A DNA stretch of 64,000 nt from Cycas panzhihuaensis (taxonomy: Eukaryota; Cycadophyta), in NCBI GenBank assembly GCA_023213395.1, contig CM041465.1, positions 239,141,741 to 239,205,740 of the forward strand, given 5' to 3'. The first letter of the stretch is position 1; each line of letters begins with the position of its first letter. The translations under genes were made by a program, and so were the position numbers. Below, one piece after another: positions 42,129 to 54,440 of this stretch. The notes beneath the pieces are model-generated. The model worked only from the letters and a program-made list of their open reading frames with translations, was not told the DNA's origin and searched no databases.

Positions 42129-44237
42129 TTAGATTTTATGGTAGTTGGTAATGCAGCATGACTCTTCCCCATGCTTCTCCTTTGTTGACAACTTTGCTTC
42201 CTTTGTTGTTATAAGAGTTATCAAAGAGAGTAAAGTGAGACTACCTTACCTTCCCCAAATTCTAATACAATAAATGCAAAATAAAAAGAAAGGAAGATAA
42301 TAAAATGGAAGTAAATGAAATAAAGGTGCTTAAATATAAAATAATATTACCTTCTATAGAGTGTTGGATTGCTTGCAAAGTGATCCTCTATCTACATAAC
42401 AAGGGCAAAGAAACCTTTCCATAAGAAAAATGTATATCTATGTATATTCTTATAATCAAGAAAATGTTGTTAGTATGTTTGTTTTCGATGTGCAATAATA
42501 AAATAAAATCTTTTTTTTTTTATACCCAATATCTCACCATACAAATATCAAAGGAGAAATGGAAGTAAAGGAAGTGGGGGTTTGCCTCAGGATAGTGGAG
42601 CTCCTCTATGGGGTAAATATCTCCCAAATGATAAAAGGGATCACACATTTAGACAAATGTTTGATCAATATCTTGAAGTAGGAATGAGATACAAAGTCTC
42701 AATGGTATGTTGTAGGTTTCCCAACTAAAATGTTGCATTAGTGATGGTAGAGTATGGTAGAACATTTTGTAGCTTCAAAGACGGGACTACCCAAGCAAAA
42801 GGAGATTTTTAGAGTCAAAACTCAACCTAGTATCTTTCCTATGAACTCCCTTAGCTTGACAAAGGTCCCTACTTACCTACACTAATGGTTTTACGAGGTG
42901 AAACTAGGGTTTCATTGCAAAAGTATGGTGTTTCCTCTAAAGTTCACTTAGACAAATCTACTAAATGTAAATATACTTTACTTTTGAATGAAGAAACTAA
43001 ATAAAAATGAAATAAATGATAAAGAAACAAAATAAAACAATGATACTCTCTAATGAAACAACCTAAAAGATGGGCTTACCCTTTTAAGAGAAGAATGTGA
43101 TGGTGAGAGTTGAGGGTTTTTATTGTAAAAGCAAGCTTTTAGGGGAGAAATCTGTGATTGTTAAAAAAGGATAGCATCTCCCTAGCTATAGTGAAAGCTT
43201 GGGGAGATCCTCCTACTTCTAAAGAGTTGATTTCTCCTCTGTTAGCTTGTTAAAATCTAGTTTTTGGGCATAGATTGTGCTAGAATGTAGGAATAGTAAG
43301 AAAGTTACTTGAAAGAGAGCCCAAGAGTCAAGAATGATGATGGATAATGAGTTTAAAATTTTGTTTTTGAGTTCTAAAGACCTATCGAGACTATTAGGCC
43401 CCAATCTAAGCTGGTTATAAGGCTAAATCCCACGTCGAGTTTGCATTAAATTTGATTTTAAATGTTACTACTTGTATTTAAACTCATAATAGTCACACCA
43501 TGAGTATATTCATGGGGCACAACAATAAAACATGTCAAATAAAAAATCAAGTAGGGCAGGAGTAGAATGATAGAAACTGATAAAAATTAGTAAAAACTTG
43601 ATGGAAACTAATAAGAGGGAGGGACAAACTATTACTGGGGTCCTGAATTCCTCCCTAAGGGTATGTAGGTCTGATCTGGGTCATTTTACAAATTAAGAGT
43701 CAATAGAAACATGGGAGAAACCTGCCAAAATGAGTCAAGACTCAGTAAAATAATGGTAATCAAGGATGTTGGGATATAAATGAAGCTTAGATAATCAACA
43801 TCAATGGAATTTTACAAATAAGCCTCATACAACATGAGTAATAAGGGGCATCTTTTCTACTAAGGATCTTAATAAACCATCCTTAGCAGACCAAGGGGAT
43901 AAATGAGACATAATAAAAAGGGAAAAGATGCTACAAGAGGGTACAAATAAGTTGGGGATCACCCAAATTAAGCTATATAGGCATGTGAGGGACCTATTTC
44001 CAATTGGAGCTTACCATGGGAGCTTAATGATGTTATTGGACCAAAGTCTTAGTTATCATAGGTAGAAAACATACACAGGCAAGGGGATTAAGCATGCAAT
44101 GTAAGTAATCAAGTAAAATCATTCAAGCATTACTTATGCCAATAATCATGAAAATATGATAAAGAGTAAGGGATAGAATACATACCTAAGCTTATATATG
44201 TGATGACACCCAATCCATTTTCAATAGGTGGGAAATG
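42129..44237 (-). mobile_element. Element F LTR fragment (older Tat family)
   Basis: Minus-strand start near 44237 (TTTCCCACCTATTGAAAATGG, 5' part) resembles D's TGTTTACTAGCTATTGGGAA. The segment CTACCTTACCTTCCCCAAAT at 42241 matches D's CTCCCTTACCTTCCCTAAAG at about 23000, giving the same order. About 1 kb at the 3' end of the LTR and all of the F interior are missing because the sequence switches to element C at 42128. No gene seen. Confidence 0.55.
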
Positions 44238-44239
44238 CA

Positions 44240-44960
44240 TGAGATTAAGCTTAGACTTGTATGACCTATTCACTTAGTAGAATGCTTATAGAAGCATATG
44301 CCAATGTCACTTCTTGAAGAGGGGATATGTTTGTTTGCATAGAAGTAGAAGGTGGGATTAGAACATAAACTGAGATGGAGGTAAAGAATAACCTATGGAC
44401 CTATCCTAGAGTAGTTTCATCTATTGCTGCTTCAAAGTGGACCCTTAAGGCCTTTGACATGTCCCAAAAAGGGGTATAGGTTTGGTCAAGAGGGGGAACA
44501 TACCCCCCTTATTGACTAGGGTGAGTAGAAAAAGGAAATGGACCTTACTTGGGGTCCTAAGTAAGATGGTAGAGTTGAGGTCCTACAATAATATGGCTAT
44601 GGAGGCCTGCCAAGTTCTAGTAGAGCTCAGATGGATCATGTGAGTAGTATAAAGGATCGCCACCTACATGGGTAGGATTTTCATATGGATAAGGTGCTTT
44701 GGTTGGAAGCAAAACTTAAGCATATGGATCATATGGCTACTTAAAAGAATGGCCTACCATTAGTGACTCTTTGTCACTTGATATCATACTTCAAGGGGAG
44801 AAGCTCATGTATGTAATGTAAGAAGCATCACATTTAAAGAGCTATCAAGTAGCTTGGATAGATAAGCACAGGAGTAGGGATGATGTGTAATGTAATGTGG
44901 ACATCCTACACTACATACAAAATGGTGAGGAAGGGGCAGAAATTTGTAAATTCTCCAAAG
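44240..44960 (-). pseudogene. Element G gag N-terminal remnant
   Basis: No long frame remains. Position relative to the PBS at 44977 and pieces such as the plus-strand GGATCGCCACCTACATGGGT (A: GGATCATCACCCTCTTGGGT) identify it as the 5' part of a Tat-family gag. F appears to have inserted here in the same orientation. Confidence 0.45.
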
Positions 44961-44976
44961 GGATTCCTACTAGTGA

Positions 44977-44995
44977 ATCCCCAATATAGTTGCTA
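44977..44995 (-). other. Decayed primer-binding site of element G
   Basis: Minus strand TAGCAACTATATTGGGGAT against A TGGTGACCATACTGGGGAC; followed downstream by ACTAGTAGGA where A has TTGCTAGTAAGGGA. Confidence 0.5.
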
Positions 44996-44996
44996 G

Positions 44997-45355
44997 TGAA
45001 ACATGCCAAAGGGTGAATAAGGTAAGATTGATACTATCCTAGTTTATGCATAGGGTCTAAGGTGCAAAGACCTAATAGGGTAGACAAATCCTCCGATGTC
45101 AAGTCCAATATTTATATGCTTCTTAAGTGTATTTGCAATAGGGGCTTATGTAATTGATATAGGATAAAGAGTTAAACTAAGGATGGAGCAATGTCTGTAT
45201 GTATATTGGGGTCAGTCTATGGTTGTATTTATATTCTTTTTTTTTTCCTTTTATAAAACCTAAGGCCAACTAAGGGAGGAAACACATATACATAAATGCA
45301 AACTATATGCTTTCTTTTCTTTTAGATGAAGAACTACTATCCTAACCTAGCTTCT
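44997..45355 (-). mobile_element. Element G LTR 3' fragment
   Basis: Begins at the PBS with GGCATGTTTCA (minus), like the D LTR end GGCGTGCTTCCA, and shows patchy similarity to D 21763-22100. It stops near 45355, where a different sequence with a plus-strand TGTAATGTCCCCC begins; element J may have inserted here. Confidence 0.4.
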
Positions 45356-46574
45356 ATTGTAATGTCCCCCTTATAGATTTAAGACTCACAATAAATGGTC
45401 CCTCCTCATACCTTAGGTTTGAACTAGTTAGAATGCTATGTGAAATAAGATTATATTAGTTAGAAAATGGTTGCAACCAAATAGTTATAACATGAATAGA
45501 AATAGATATGAATTGAAAAGTGGTCACATTTTGAGTGGGAAAGTAATTAGAAGTTAGCATTCTTGGGATGGGAGTAGTTGCAACCAACTATAGAGTTGTA
45601 ATTACCTCCAAGCGATTAATGATTGCAGAAGAGAAATAAATAAGGAAGGATTTTGGGATATACATCTGTGAGTATATGTAACTATAGAATACAGAGTGCC
45701 ATGCACCTGTGTAGTTGTAATTAAAAGCTTATTGTGTATTGTATTTATAAGAATTCTTTATACTATTCCAAGTTTACATCTAGTAGTGAGAGAACTAGAT
45801 GCAGCTTATCATTATTGGAATGATTATGGTTTATGCTCAGTTAATGGATTGGTATATATTCCTTAAGTCTTTCATATGATAGAATTAATTAAAATACCTA
45901 TTGTTTCTCTTATGCCTACTTATTAATGTATGTAATAAGTAGAAGCACACATTTGTTCCATTACCATTTAAATCAAGGTGGGATAGGATGGATAAAGCTA
46001 AGTAAAGTATTAGGTCCTCTTTTATACCACCCAGGGAAAAAGTTAAATCATGTCATGATCATAGTAAATGTTAGGAGAAAGATAGACTCCAGATCGGAAT
46101 ATGAAAGCCTAGATTTATAATCACATCAAGAAAGTAGGTGAAGAGGTGGCCATTTATATACTTGACATAGAGAAGAATATCAAGAAATAATGATGATATG
46201 AAGGAATAAAGGCATGTCATAGTTGAAGTGCATGCAACATATAAAGATGACTAGAGGTGTGTAGTATAAGAGGAACCTATAAAGGAGGAATTAGCATAAG
46301 TAGAGTTTGTTAAAAATAGAAGCCAGCAACAATAGTTAAAAGAATATCTTATTGAAGAAAGGAATTTGTAGAAGAAATAAACATCGAATGAAGGCATTCC
46401 TTAATCTGGGGACTAACAATAAGAATTGACTAAAATATATGATTCACAATAAATTCTAATGCACAAGGAGAACTCCATTGAATTAGGAGTTCATAGTGAA
46501 GTAGAACAATCTTGGAATCATCATTTACTAGAAATTTAAACTTTGAGTCATATAATAAACCCTCACTTCAAGTT
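45356..46574 (+). mobile_element. Probable 5' part of element J (LTR and leader)
   Basis: It has LTR-like properties: GGTTGCAACC palindromes at 45463 and 45590 that recur many times in the J 3' LTR, and a TATA-like TTGTATTTATAAGAATTC at about 45738. It lies directly left of the copia element H, whose other side (57746) continues as J gag-pol. I could not find a PBS or align it end to end with 63494-64000, so the assignment is tentative. No ORF here carries a protein signature. Confidence 0.4.
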
Positions 46575-46579
46575 ACCAA
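46575..46579. other. Target-site duplication of element H, left copy
   Basis: ACCAA directly before the left LTR and again at 57741-57745 after the right LTR. Both continue as ACCAATG, so H inserted into a single J sequence. Confidence 0.8.
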
Positions 46580-46941
46580 TGAAGGACATGCAAGGTCCAA
46601 AGTAGGACGATTAACTTGGTGAGTGCATTGTATCTCTTCTGAGTTAATATCTATGATTGATTCAAGGGAGGTGTTAGAAAACACTAGGGAGGTATTCCCA
46701 CTCCCTTTATAAGTGAATTTGGGAAGGCGGCAAGTGCCTCAACCTGACCTTTCCAAAATTCAAATTAGTGTTAAAAAATAATAAACAATAAATGTGCATA
46801 TTGCTTAATAGTAATTCGTTGGTATATTGGGTGGCTTGTGGTAGTTGATATGTGGCCTAAGGTGCCTTAGGAATCCTTAAAGGTGGATTTAAAGAGCCCT
46901 AGGTATATGTTAACAATAATACATTAGGTATTATCCTAATA
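46580..46941 (-). mobile_element. Element H 3' LTR
   Basis: Plus-strand bounds TGAAGGACATGCAAGG to GGTATTATCCTAATA; pairs over its whole length with 57380-57740. Minus-strand start was TGTTGGGACAATACC in the other copy and is TATTAGGATAATACC here. Confidence 0.85.
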
Positions 46942-46954
46942 TTCTCCCCCATAA
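46942..46954 (-). other. Polypurine tract of element H
   Basis: Minus strand TTATGGGGGAGAA touching the 3' LTR start. Confidence 0.75.
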
Positions 46955-46959
46955 TGCCT

Positions 46960-47712
46960 ACTGTGAATAACTCCTAAACTATCTCTAAATTTCTAGAATT
47001 CAACTTTGCCCAATACTTTTGTGAAAATATCTATTATTTGGTCTTCAGTGCTACAATAGGCCAATTTAATTCCTTTTTCTTCTATTAGTTCTCAAATGAA
47101 GTGATGTTGAGTTTTAATATGCTTTGTTCTACCGTGAAAAACTAGATTCTTTGCCATCTACATAGTGTTTTAATTGTTACACCAAATTCTTATGGGACCT
47201 TTCTGTTTTAGTTGAAAATCATATAGTAGTTTTCTCAATCAAACCGATTCACATGCACCTACAACTGTTACTTTATACTCTGTCTCAGCTATAGATAGGG
47301 AAAGTATGTTCTATTTCTTAGTACTCCATGTTATAGCTACCAATCCCATACTAAATATATAACCTATCATTGATTTCCTATCATTAATGTCTCTTACCTA
47401 ATCCGAGTCTATAAAACTTGTCAACTAAAATTTCGATGAAGCTTTGTAGTATAACCCATATTCTAAAGTTCCTTTGAGATAGTAGAGAATTCGTTTTGAT
47501 ACTTATCAATATGTAGTCTTTGGTTCTTGCATAAATCTAGACATAACACTAACTACATGTGTTATATTAGGTTGAGTGGATGTCAAATATATCAAGTTGC
47601 CAATTAGTTGTCTATAGAGCATAGGGTCAACTAATATAGAATCATCTAACTTTGAGAGCTTGATTCCAATTTCTACTAGAGTTCTCAAAGGTTTATAGTT
47701 GGTCATCCTAAA
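46960..47712 (-). pseudogene. Element H RNase H
   Basis: A 66-codon open piece (47706-47506) holds the RT-RNase H junction of copia elements: DPMLYRQLIGNLIYLTSTQP, then NITHVVSVMSRFMQEPKTTY. Downstream the copia RNase H continues in broken frames toward the PPT (the D-x-x-D-R/RKS-type blocks are weakly legible). It is the C-terminal part of the single Gag-Pol polyprotein. Confidence 0.7.
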
Positions 47713-48667
47713 CTTTTGTAATAAATCTAGGGTATATTTTCATTGGAAAATAAAAATGCCCTTCTTGTTTTGCCATACTTCCAAGCCTAGGAAGTAATAC
47801 ATTAGCCTCAAATCTATCATCTCAAATTCTTTACACATAGCATCCTTAAACTATCGCAACAAGTAGGAGTCATTTTTAATATACATAAGGTCATACATAT
47901 AAAGTCCTACTATTAGGATTGAGTCTCCCTTAATTTGAATGTAACAATTAGGATCTGTTTGAGATCTTTTAAAAACTTAATCTCTAAAGTATTTGTCTAT
48001 GTCAGAATACGAATCCATGGGTGCTTATTTTAACCTATAGAGTGGATTTTTAAGTTTATGCACTTTATTTTCTGTCCCCTAACTTTAAAACTAAGGGGTT
48101 GGGCAACATAAATATCCTCTTTGATATAATCATTGAGGAAGACACTTTAACATCCATTTGGTAGAATTTTGAACCCATTTGGGTGGCTAATCTCATCATC
48201 ATTCTAATTGTTTCCATTTGGGCAACATGGCCAAAAGTTTCATTATAGTCAATGCCTTCTTTATGGGTATAACCCTTAGCAACTAATCTAGCCTTGTATT
48301 TATCAATAGATCCATCTAAATAAAACTTGATTTTGTAGATCCATTGGGTGCCAATAGCCTTTTTATTTGGAGATAAATTAACTAACTCCCAAGTGTCATT
48401 TTTAACAATGGAATGGTATTCATCTTCCATTGCCTTTCATAAAGATGCGTGTTTATTGGCCACATCAAAAGTTTGAGGCTTATGAGATTCTAATACTTCA
48501 CCCATGAGGGCAAAATTGACCCTATGTAAACATGTGGATCTATAAGTGTTATCTAATATATTTCCTAAGGGTCCATAACATGACCCTTTTTTACTTAGGG
48601 TAATAAACTTTGTATGATTTGGGGGTTTCGATATAGCCAAGGAATATACATTTGATATTATGATCAT
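47713..48667 (-). pseudogene. Element H reverse transcriptase (copia type)
   Basis: A 121-codon open piece reads MEDEYHSIVKNDTWELVNLS, KKAIGTQWIYKIKF, DGSIDKYKARLVAKGYTHKE, GIDYNETFGHVAQMETIRMM: the standard copia RT N-terminus. The catalytic box is legible further on as GLYMYDLMYIKND, so YVDD has become Y-M-Y-D and the enzyme is dead. The stretch at 48667-48437 is the integrase-RT linker. In active copies the enzyme synthesises cDNA in the particle. Confidence 0.85.
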
Positions 48668-48759
48668 CTAACTTGGATCTCCTTTGATTAAAAATGTGAG
48701 AATATATTAAGCATCTAAAGACTCTAAGTTGATGTATACTTAGTTTGTAGCTGGTCTAA

Positions 48760-49420
48760 GCTTCTTTAGGAGTTTTCCACCTAAGGGCTTTGGTGGAGCA
48801 CCTATTGAGTAGATAGATAGTTATATGTACTGCTTCAACCCATAATTCATGTCCCAAATTCTTATTCTTTAACATGCACCTAGCCATTTTGACTATTATG
48901 TGATTCTTTCTCTCTACTACACTATTTTGCTATGGGGTATAGGGATTAGTGAGTTGTCTTCTAATGCCATGGTAAACATAATAAGCCTTGAATTCATTAA
49001 AGATAAATTCTCCCCCATTATCTGATCTTAGGGAAAGTAACTTGTATCCACTTTGTTGCTCCACGAAGGTTTTGAAGTCAATAAAGTGTTGAAATACATC
49101 TAATTTAAATTTGAGGAAGAATACCCATGTCTTCCTTATGAAATCATCAATGAACATGATAAAGTATCAAGCTCCTACTAATGAGGGGATATTCATTAGG
49201 CCATAGATATCTGTATATACTAGTTGGAGTGGATCTAATGCCTAATGACTGAAATCTAAAAAACTTTCCCTATGTTGTTTATTAAGAAGGCATTATTCAC
49301 ATAGGTTTTTGTCCACTTTAATATGTGGTAATCTATTTATTATATCTATTATTTTCATAAGGGCCAAACTACTATAGTTAAGATGGCTAAATCTTCTATG
49401 CCACAATGTGCTAACCACTT
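48760..49420 (-). pseudogene. Element H integrase (copia type)
   Basis: WHRRFSHLNYSSLALMKI gives the zinc-finger histidines; the Cys pair follows as C-E-stop-C. The core has VYTDIYGLM (first Asp), FIDDFIRKTWVFFLKFK, LRSDNGGEFIFNEFKAYY (second Asp), GIRRQLTNPYTP, a stop, and QNSVVERKNHIIVKMARCML (Glu). All DDE residues and the PYTPQQNGVVERKN-type block are legible. The downstream part EAVHITIYLLNR is typical of copia. Single stops only. Confidence 0.85.
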
Positions 49421-49769
49421 TAGCTATAGTTTTTAGGGTATAGGTATCTGAAGAAGTAAGAATGAGTTTAAATAATTAATCTTTGGTGATCTTTCCTTTT
49501 GCTACTATAGCTTTGTTTCTCATTTTATCCTTGGTTACACACTCATCATTGTCAAATATAACCTTGTAGTCTTATCCCATTATCTGCCCTACAGATAATA
49601 AATTTTTCTTTAAAGTTGGGACATACAAGACATCATCAAAATGTCTATATTCTTCTACATTTGTCATGAGGGTTATATTACCTCTACCAACTAATTCATG
49701 GGAGGTATCATTATCAAACAGTATAGATCCCTTCTTACTTTTATCCAAGGTTCAAAATAGGTGTTCCTT

Positions 49770-49820
49770 GCGAGTCATGTGGGTTGAATAACCTGAGTCA
49801 ATATACCAACTATCATCCTC
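49770..49820 (-). pseudogene. Element H protease motif (copia type)
   Basis: WYIDSGYSTHMTRKEHLF on the minus strand. Copia proteases have WxxDSGCSxHMT; the catalytic DSG is kept, and the Cys is Tyr here (TGT to TAT). The flanking protease sequence is in broken frame. Confidence 0.75.
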
Positions 49821-49919
49821 TTCTTCCTTTGCAGTGAAGCTAGATAAAAATAATCTATTATTATCCCCTAATTTTATTATGTTATAGAAACTTCCTTTGG
49901 TGGGTGGTCCCTATGTAGA

Positions 49920-50980
49920 AAAGCACTTATCTTTTGAATGATCACTTCTATGACAATGGGAATAATATAAAGTATCTCTCCTTCCATAACTCAAACTTCT
50001 ACTTCTTAAATGAGATCTATGAATGTTGGAAGGTCTCCCCCTTTTCTCATAATGTAGGGGTGGATTTTTTCTTTGTCTATTATCATAACAATCCTAATTT
50101 GACCTTAAGGATTGAACATTTTCTTGATAATTGGGGTATCATGTGTGTCCCTTAGATTATTTTTCTTAGTTTAGGTACGTAGGAGGGTTCATATTTTGTT
50201 GATTTTCTCCTTATCTCCTTTGATATGGGGCTTGGTACTTCAAAGGGTCTTGTCTTACATCCCTTCTAAGGTTTCTATCCCTTTTCTTAGGAGGTGATTC
50301 CCTACATCTTGAAGTTCCTACTTGAGACTATGAATGAATTATAGCCTTAGTGGCAAAGGCATGCTTAAGCAATTTATTAGCATTCTGTTATTCTTCGACT
50401 GATATTAGCATAACACTTAGTTATTCTACTTTTAGTGCACTTAGGTCCTTTAACACTCCTATACTTGTTACAACCATTTTAAATCTTCTAATAGCACTAA
50501 CATATCTTAATATTATTTTAACCACATGTTGTTCTCTTAAAGTATTCCCAAGGGAACTCATTTGGTTGACTATATCATAAACTTTAGTTATAAACTTGGT
50601 TACTGATTTTGTTGATATCATTCACAAATTCTCAAACTTGCTTCTAAGGTTTTAGAGCTTAGAGGAAGCAACTCCTTTATAGATTAGCTAGAGTATGTCC
50701 CATGCTTCTTTTGATTTGGTTGATTTGCTAACACTAGGGAAAACATAGTCTTCTAATACATAAAATATGAGCGCAAGAGCTTTGTTATCCTTTTTAATAT
50801 TTTCTTTGTAAGTGAGATTTTTTTGCATTAGCTACATTTAATCCTAACTCACTATATCCTATTTTTATAATCTCCCATATATCATTAGCTACGAAGATGG
50901 GTCTCATCCTCCTATTTTAGCTTAGAATTTTATTTTTATCAAATTTAGGAATTATTATGTTTCTAAAACTAGATGTCATT
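49920..50980 (-). pseudogene. Element H gag (copia type)
   Basis: Starts at an ATG near 50980 (MTSSFRNIIIPKFD). It contains a piece at 50621-50421 with IVNQMSSLGNTLREQHVVK, KIILRYVSAIRRFKMVV, which fits the L-x-x-M-x-x-x-G-x-x-x-x-x-x-x-x-K-x-L-x-x-L-P-x-x-F block of copia Gag. It ends with a zinc knuckle YSHCHRSDHSKDKC (49930-49975), in which the first Cys is Tyr. Gag packages element RNA. Confidence 0.75.
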
Positions 50981-52548
50981 TTTAGCTAAGGTTTTAAAGA
51001 TGTGGTAAATGAGATGAGGTTTATAAATATTTGAATTTAAAATTTGAACCAAGTAATAATATTCAAGGTTTTACCCAAAGCTTTCAAAGTGGACTAGCCC
51101 TTAATAAGGCTTCTAGGCTCTAAGCTTAAGGGTCTCTAAGGGAAACCTTTGGTTGTTATTCTATCTAGTGGTGTCTACCCACAAGTGGTAAAATAGGGAC
51201 CTAATATATTGGTACATGATCTCAAGACTCAATATACCTTAGTACATGGGTTGTTATAAAGGTTTTTACAGCCCCCCTGAGTTATGGATCTACTTGCATT
51301 GGACTTATGCCTAGCGATAAATCTAGTGGTGAAGGTTGCACAAATTAAGGCACTCGCCCTTTCTAAGTCTAGCCTTGGTCTCTAAACACCAATAAGGATA
51401 GGTTCTCTACCTCAGCTTACCACTTAATACACCTTATAATTGATGGCTTTCCTCATCTAATATGAGTGTGTCAGTTAGCATGTGCATAGTGGTAACTTCG
51501 GGGGTCCTAACCATTTACCATGCAAGGCTAGAAATATAGTGTGATTAATTTAGGAGGTATCTTTTTTAATGTGAGAATATATTAATTAAAAATTGTAGTC
51601 TTACTTAGGTTTTGCAAAGTTCCTTTTATGCAAGAAATGAAGTAACTCAAAGAAAAAAATCCACTAAGCAAGAAAAATATTAAGATCAACTTATATAAAA
51701 TAGAAATGTGCTTCAAACTTCTAAATGAGTATATATAATAAACTTTCTTTAAATCTCACTAAAGTAAGTAAATAAAGTAATGAAGCTTTTCTTTTCCAAG
51801 TAAGCCAAAGAATACAAGATAATATGCAAACTAGTTCTTCCAACTTGATATGTTTATAGAAAGAAACAAGAACCTATATGCTCCTTTAATATTTTTAAAA
51901 TATAAAAACTAAACTTTGTTACTTTCAATGATAAATAAACAATAGTATTTTGCATATAGCTTTGTAGTTTTCAAATGAAATAAGGAACTAAAGCCTTTAA
52001 ATGAGAATGAAATGACCCCTTTGTTAAAATATATAGGACAATAAGAATGATTAATTATCCCTTTGAAAACTAAAATAGCTATATGAAAAACTTGAAATTC
52101 TTAAGTAGAACCTTTGCTTAAAGTGATAAAAATAATAGAAAGTTATATGTATTCAATGAATAATGAAATAAATAAACAAATTTAATACAAATTATATACA
52201 TTTGTTGAATTTATATCACTTAGGTTGCTGAAAACTCTAAGTGTTAAAAAAATAACCCTTGGCTATAAAATAGCTTAAAAATGCATACAAGAACTGATAA
52301 CAACTTTAAGAATTGATTAGTAATGATTAATGATACAAGTATAATCCTTTGGAATAGTAAAATGCTTAGAAAGTTACAAAGAAATAGGCTTGATTAGGCT
52401 AAATAAGAAGCTTAAGTTGACCAACTTCAAAAGCATATAAACCAATGTTAGATTGAAGTAAAATTTATTCCAATGTGAAGAGTATTAAAAACTCTTTTAG
52501 ATGGATCCAAATGTTCAAAAAATAGGCTCCTAGAGCTCAAGATATTAA

Positions 52549-52604
<56 letters not shown>

Positions 52605-53932
52605 GACCCTTTTAAGGACTCAAAATAGAGCCACGAGGCTTAAATACTACAAAATTTAAATTATAATTTTGTAGAATGATATGAAAATAATCATAAATAG
52701 ATTAGAGATCCCTTATTATGTATCAAGCTAAACAAACTCAGAAAAAATTACTTTATTATTGCTAAAAATAGTGAACTAAGATAAATTAGTTACCTTAACT
52801 TTACTAGCTTTAGAAACTTATAAAATGGCTTCAAATTAGATTAAAAAATATACCATCATATAGAGAATTGAAGTAGTTTTCTAATAAATTAGACAACTCA
52901 AAAAACAGAGCTCGTATGACAAAGTTGTTACAAAAATGGTAAGAAGGCCTCTTTATGGCTAGTAAACTAATGGCTAAAAGAAGGGACCACTTTAACCAAT
53001 TAAATATTAGCCAAAACAATCTTAAATTCTATAAATAATAACTCTACATTATAGCACTCTAAAATATGAATGCAATGGCACTAGTTTCACCAAAATCTGA
53101 TATGCCAATGAGGAGATATAGTAAAGAACATAATATAATCTCTTTGAATAAAAAATATAAAGGAAACTTTTAACAAAAAATTGATTAGCCCATTAACAAA
53201 TTAAGCCTGAGGGCACATGGAGGTCAAAATGACCATTAGTTGAGGACATAAGGGGGCTTTGGACTTTAAATAATAATGAAAAAGAGCAAATTTTGTTTAA
53301 AAACAAAAGTAATTAAAAATAACTTATAAAAATTGAGGTTCTATCCCCTTTAATACTGAAGACTAAGGTCATATGAGGGGTCAATGTGACTAAACTAGGG
53401 GCCAAAGAAAATGAATTCCAAGTAAATTACAATACAATTGAATTTTTTATTAAGTTTATAAGCTTTAATGAATTAAAATCAAATTAAAATATCAAAATAT
53501 GGCGTCTATGACTTTATGTACATCTACATTGAAATGAAGAGGAAAGATTGATCTAAAATGATTGAAAGAGATGGTGAATATTTATGAAATCTAAGGGGGA
53601 CTCAGGTATGGTCCTAACAACAGATCTAGAGATGAGTCTAGATAGAAAAATAACCTTAGTGATGGGATTTTTTCTCACAGATGTGGACGAGGGCATACGA
53701 GCATAAAAAGATTCTATTGCCTTGAAATCACATCAAACAAAGATGAAACTTCATAAAATCACAGAGGGAGGAGCATAGGGGAGGGAATAAACAACACTAG
53801 AAAGATACTCTAGTTTATGAGAATGAAGCTACCAAAGTCTATGGGTCTCTATAGACCATACAAAGAGGAACATAGCTAAATGCAACTCTAAACTACCCTA
53901 AAACTCCTTTATCAGGCACTAGAAGTGGGTAT
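50981..53932. other. Long AT-rich stretch between H gag and element I
   Basis: I see no gene here. It carries an (AT)n tract at 52551-52602, a stretch near 51050-51540 of more balanced composition, and otherwise AT-rich decayed sequence. With element I removed, the distance from PBS to gag ATG is still about 3.4 kb, far more than usual for a copia leader, so another insertion without recognised ends may lie here. Confidence 0.4.
52551..52602. repeat. (AT)n microsatellite
   Basis: About 26 uninterrupted AT units. Confidence 0.95.
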
Positions 53933-54164
53933 TGTTGGAAAATAGACCTTCAATAAGATATTCATAAATAGAACCAAATAGAACAAAATTATCTCCACAT
54001 GATTGAATGGTACCCTTAAGGTACCTCCATTATATTAACAAAACATCATTACAACATCATACAATATGATACATAATGTTGTGTATTTATAATACATGTC
54101 AATATTGAGAGAGTAGGACCCACTTGCATGTGGGATAAAATAAATGTACATTAATATTCTAACA
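53933..54164 (-). mobile_element. Element I 3' LTR
   Basis: Plus-strand bounds TGTTGGAAAATAGACC to AATATTCTAACA, 232 bp, pairing with 56726-56957. It contains GTTGTGTATTTATAATACAT, a likely TATA/poly(A) region. Confidence 0.85.
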
Positions 54165-54175
54165 CTCTCCTTTAA
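54165..54175 (-). other. Polypurine tract of element I
   Basis: Minus strand TTAAAGGAGAG directly before TGTTAGAATATT. Confidence 0.75.
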
Positions 54176-54187
54176 TTAATATTTGGG

Positions 54188-54440
54188 TCATTTGTATTTG
54201 CAATGCTTTATCCTTGGAAATGTCTTGAAAATGATGTCTTCAACTTGATCCTTATTTTCAATCTTATAGTGATGTCTTTGCTGCAAAATGATGTCTTCAT
54301 ATTGATTTTTGTCTTTAATTCTATGATGATACCTTTGTAAGATGATATCCTTATCTTGATTTCTATCTTCAATTTTGTAGTGACAATGTTGATGTAGTTG
54401 CTCTAGCAAGTGCAAGTCTTGATTCTTTATTATAGTTGGT
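54188..54440 (-). pseudogene. Repeat-bearing reading frame downstream of gag in element I
   Basis: A frame of about 75 codons made largely of three tandem units of 18-19 residues: HCHYKIEDRNQDKDIILQ, HHRIKDKNQYEDIILQ, HHYKIENKDQVEDIIF. It overlaps the end of the gag ORF in another frame, so it may be the original Gag C-terminus displaced by a frameshift. No domain is recognised. The charged K/E/D/Q composition and the (K/R)-(I)-E/K-D/N repeat suggest a helical or disordered tail. Confidence 0.45.

Noticed and set aside
53070-53110. Possible E-type LTR start (AGTTTCACCAAAATCTG)
   Set aside because: Only about 15 bases resemble the E terminus and the following sequence does not align.
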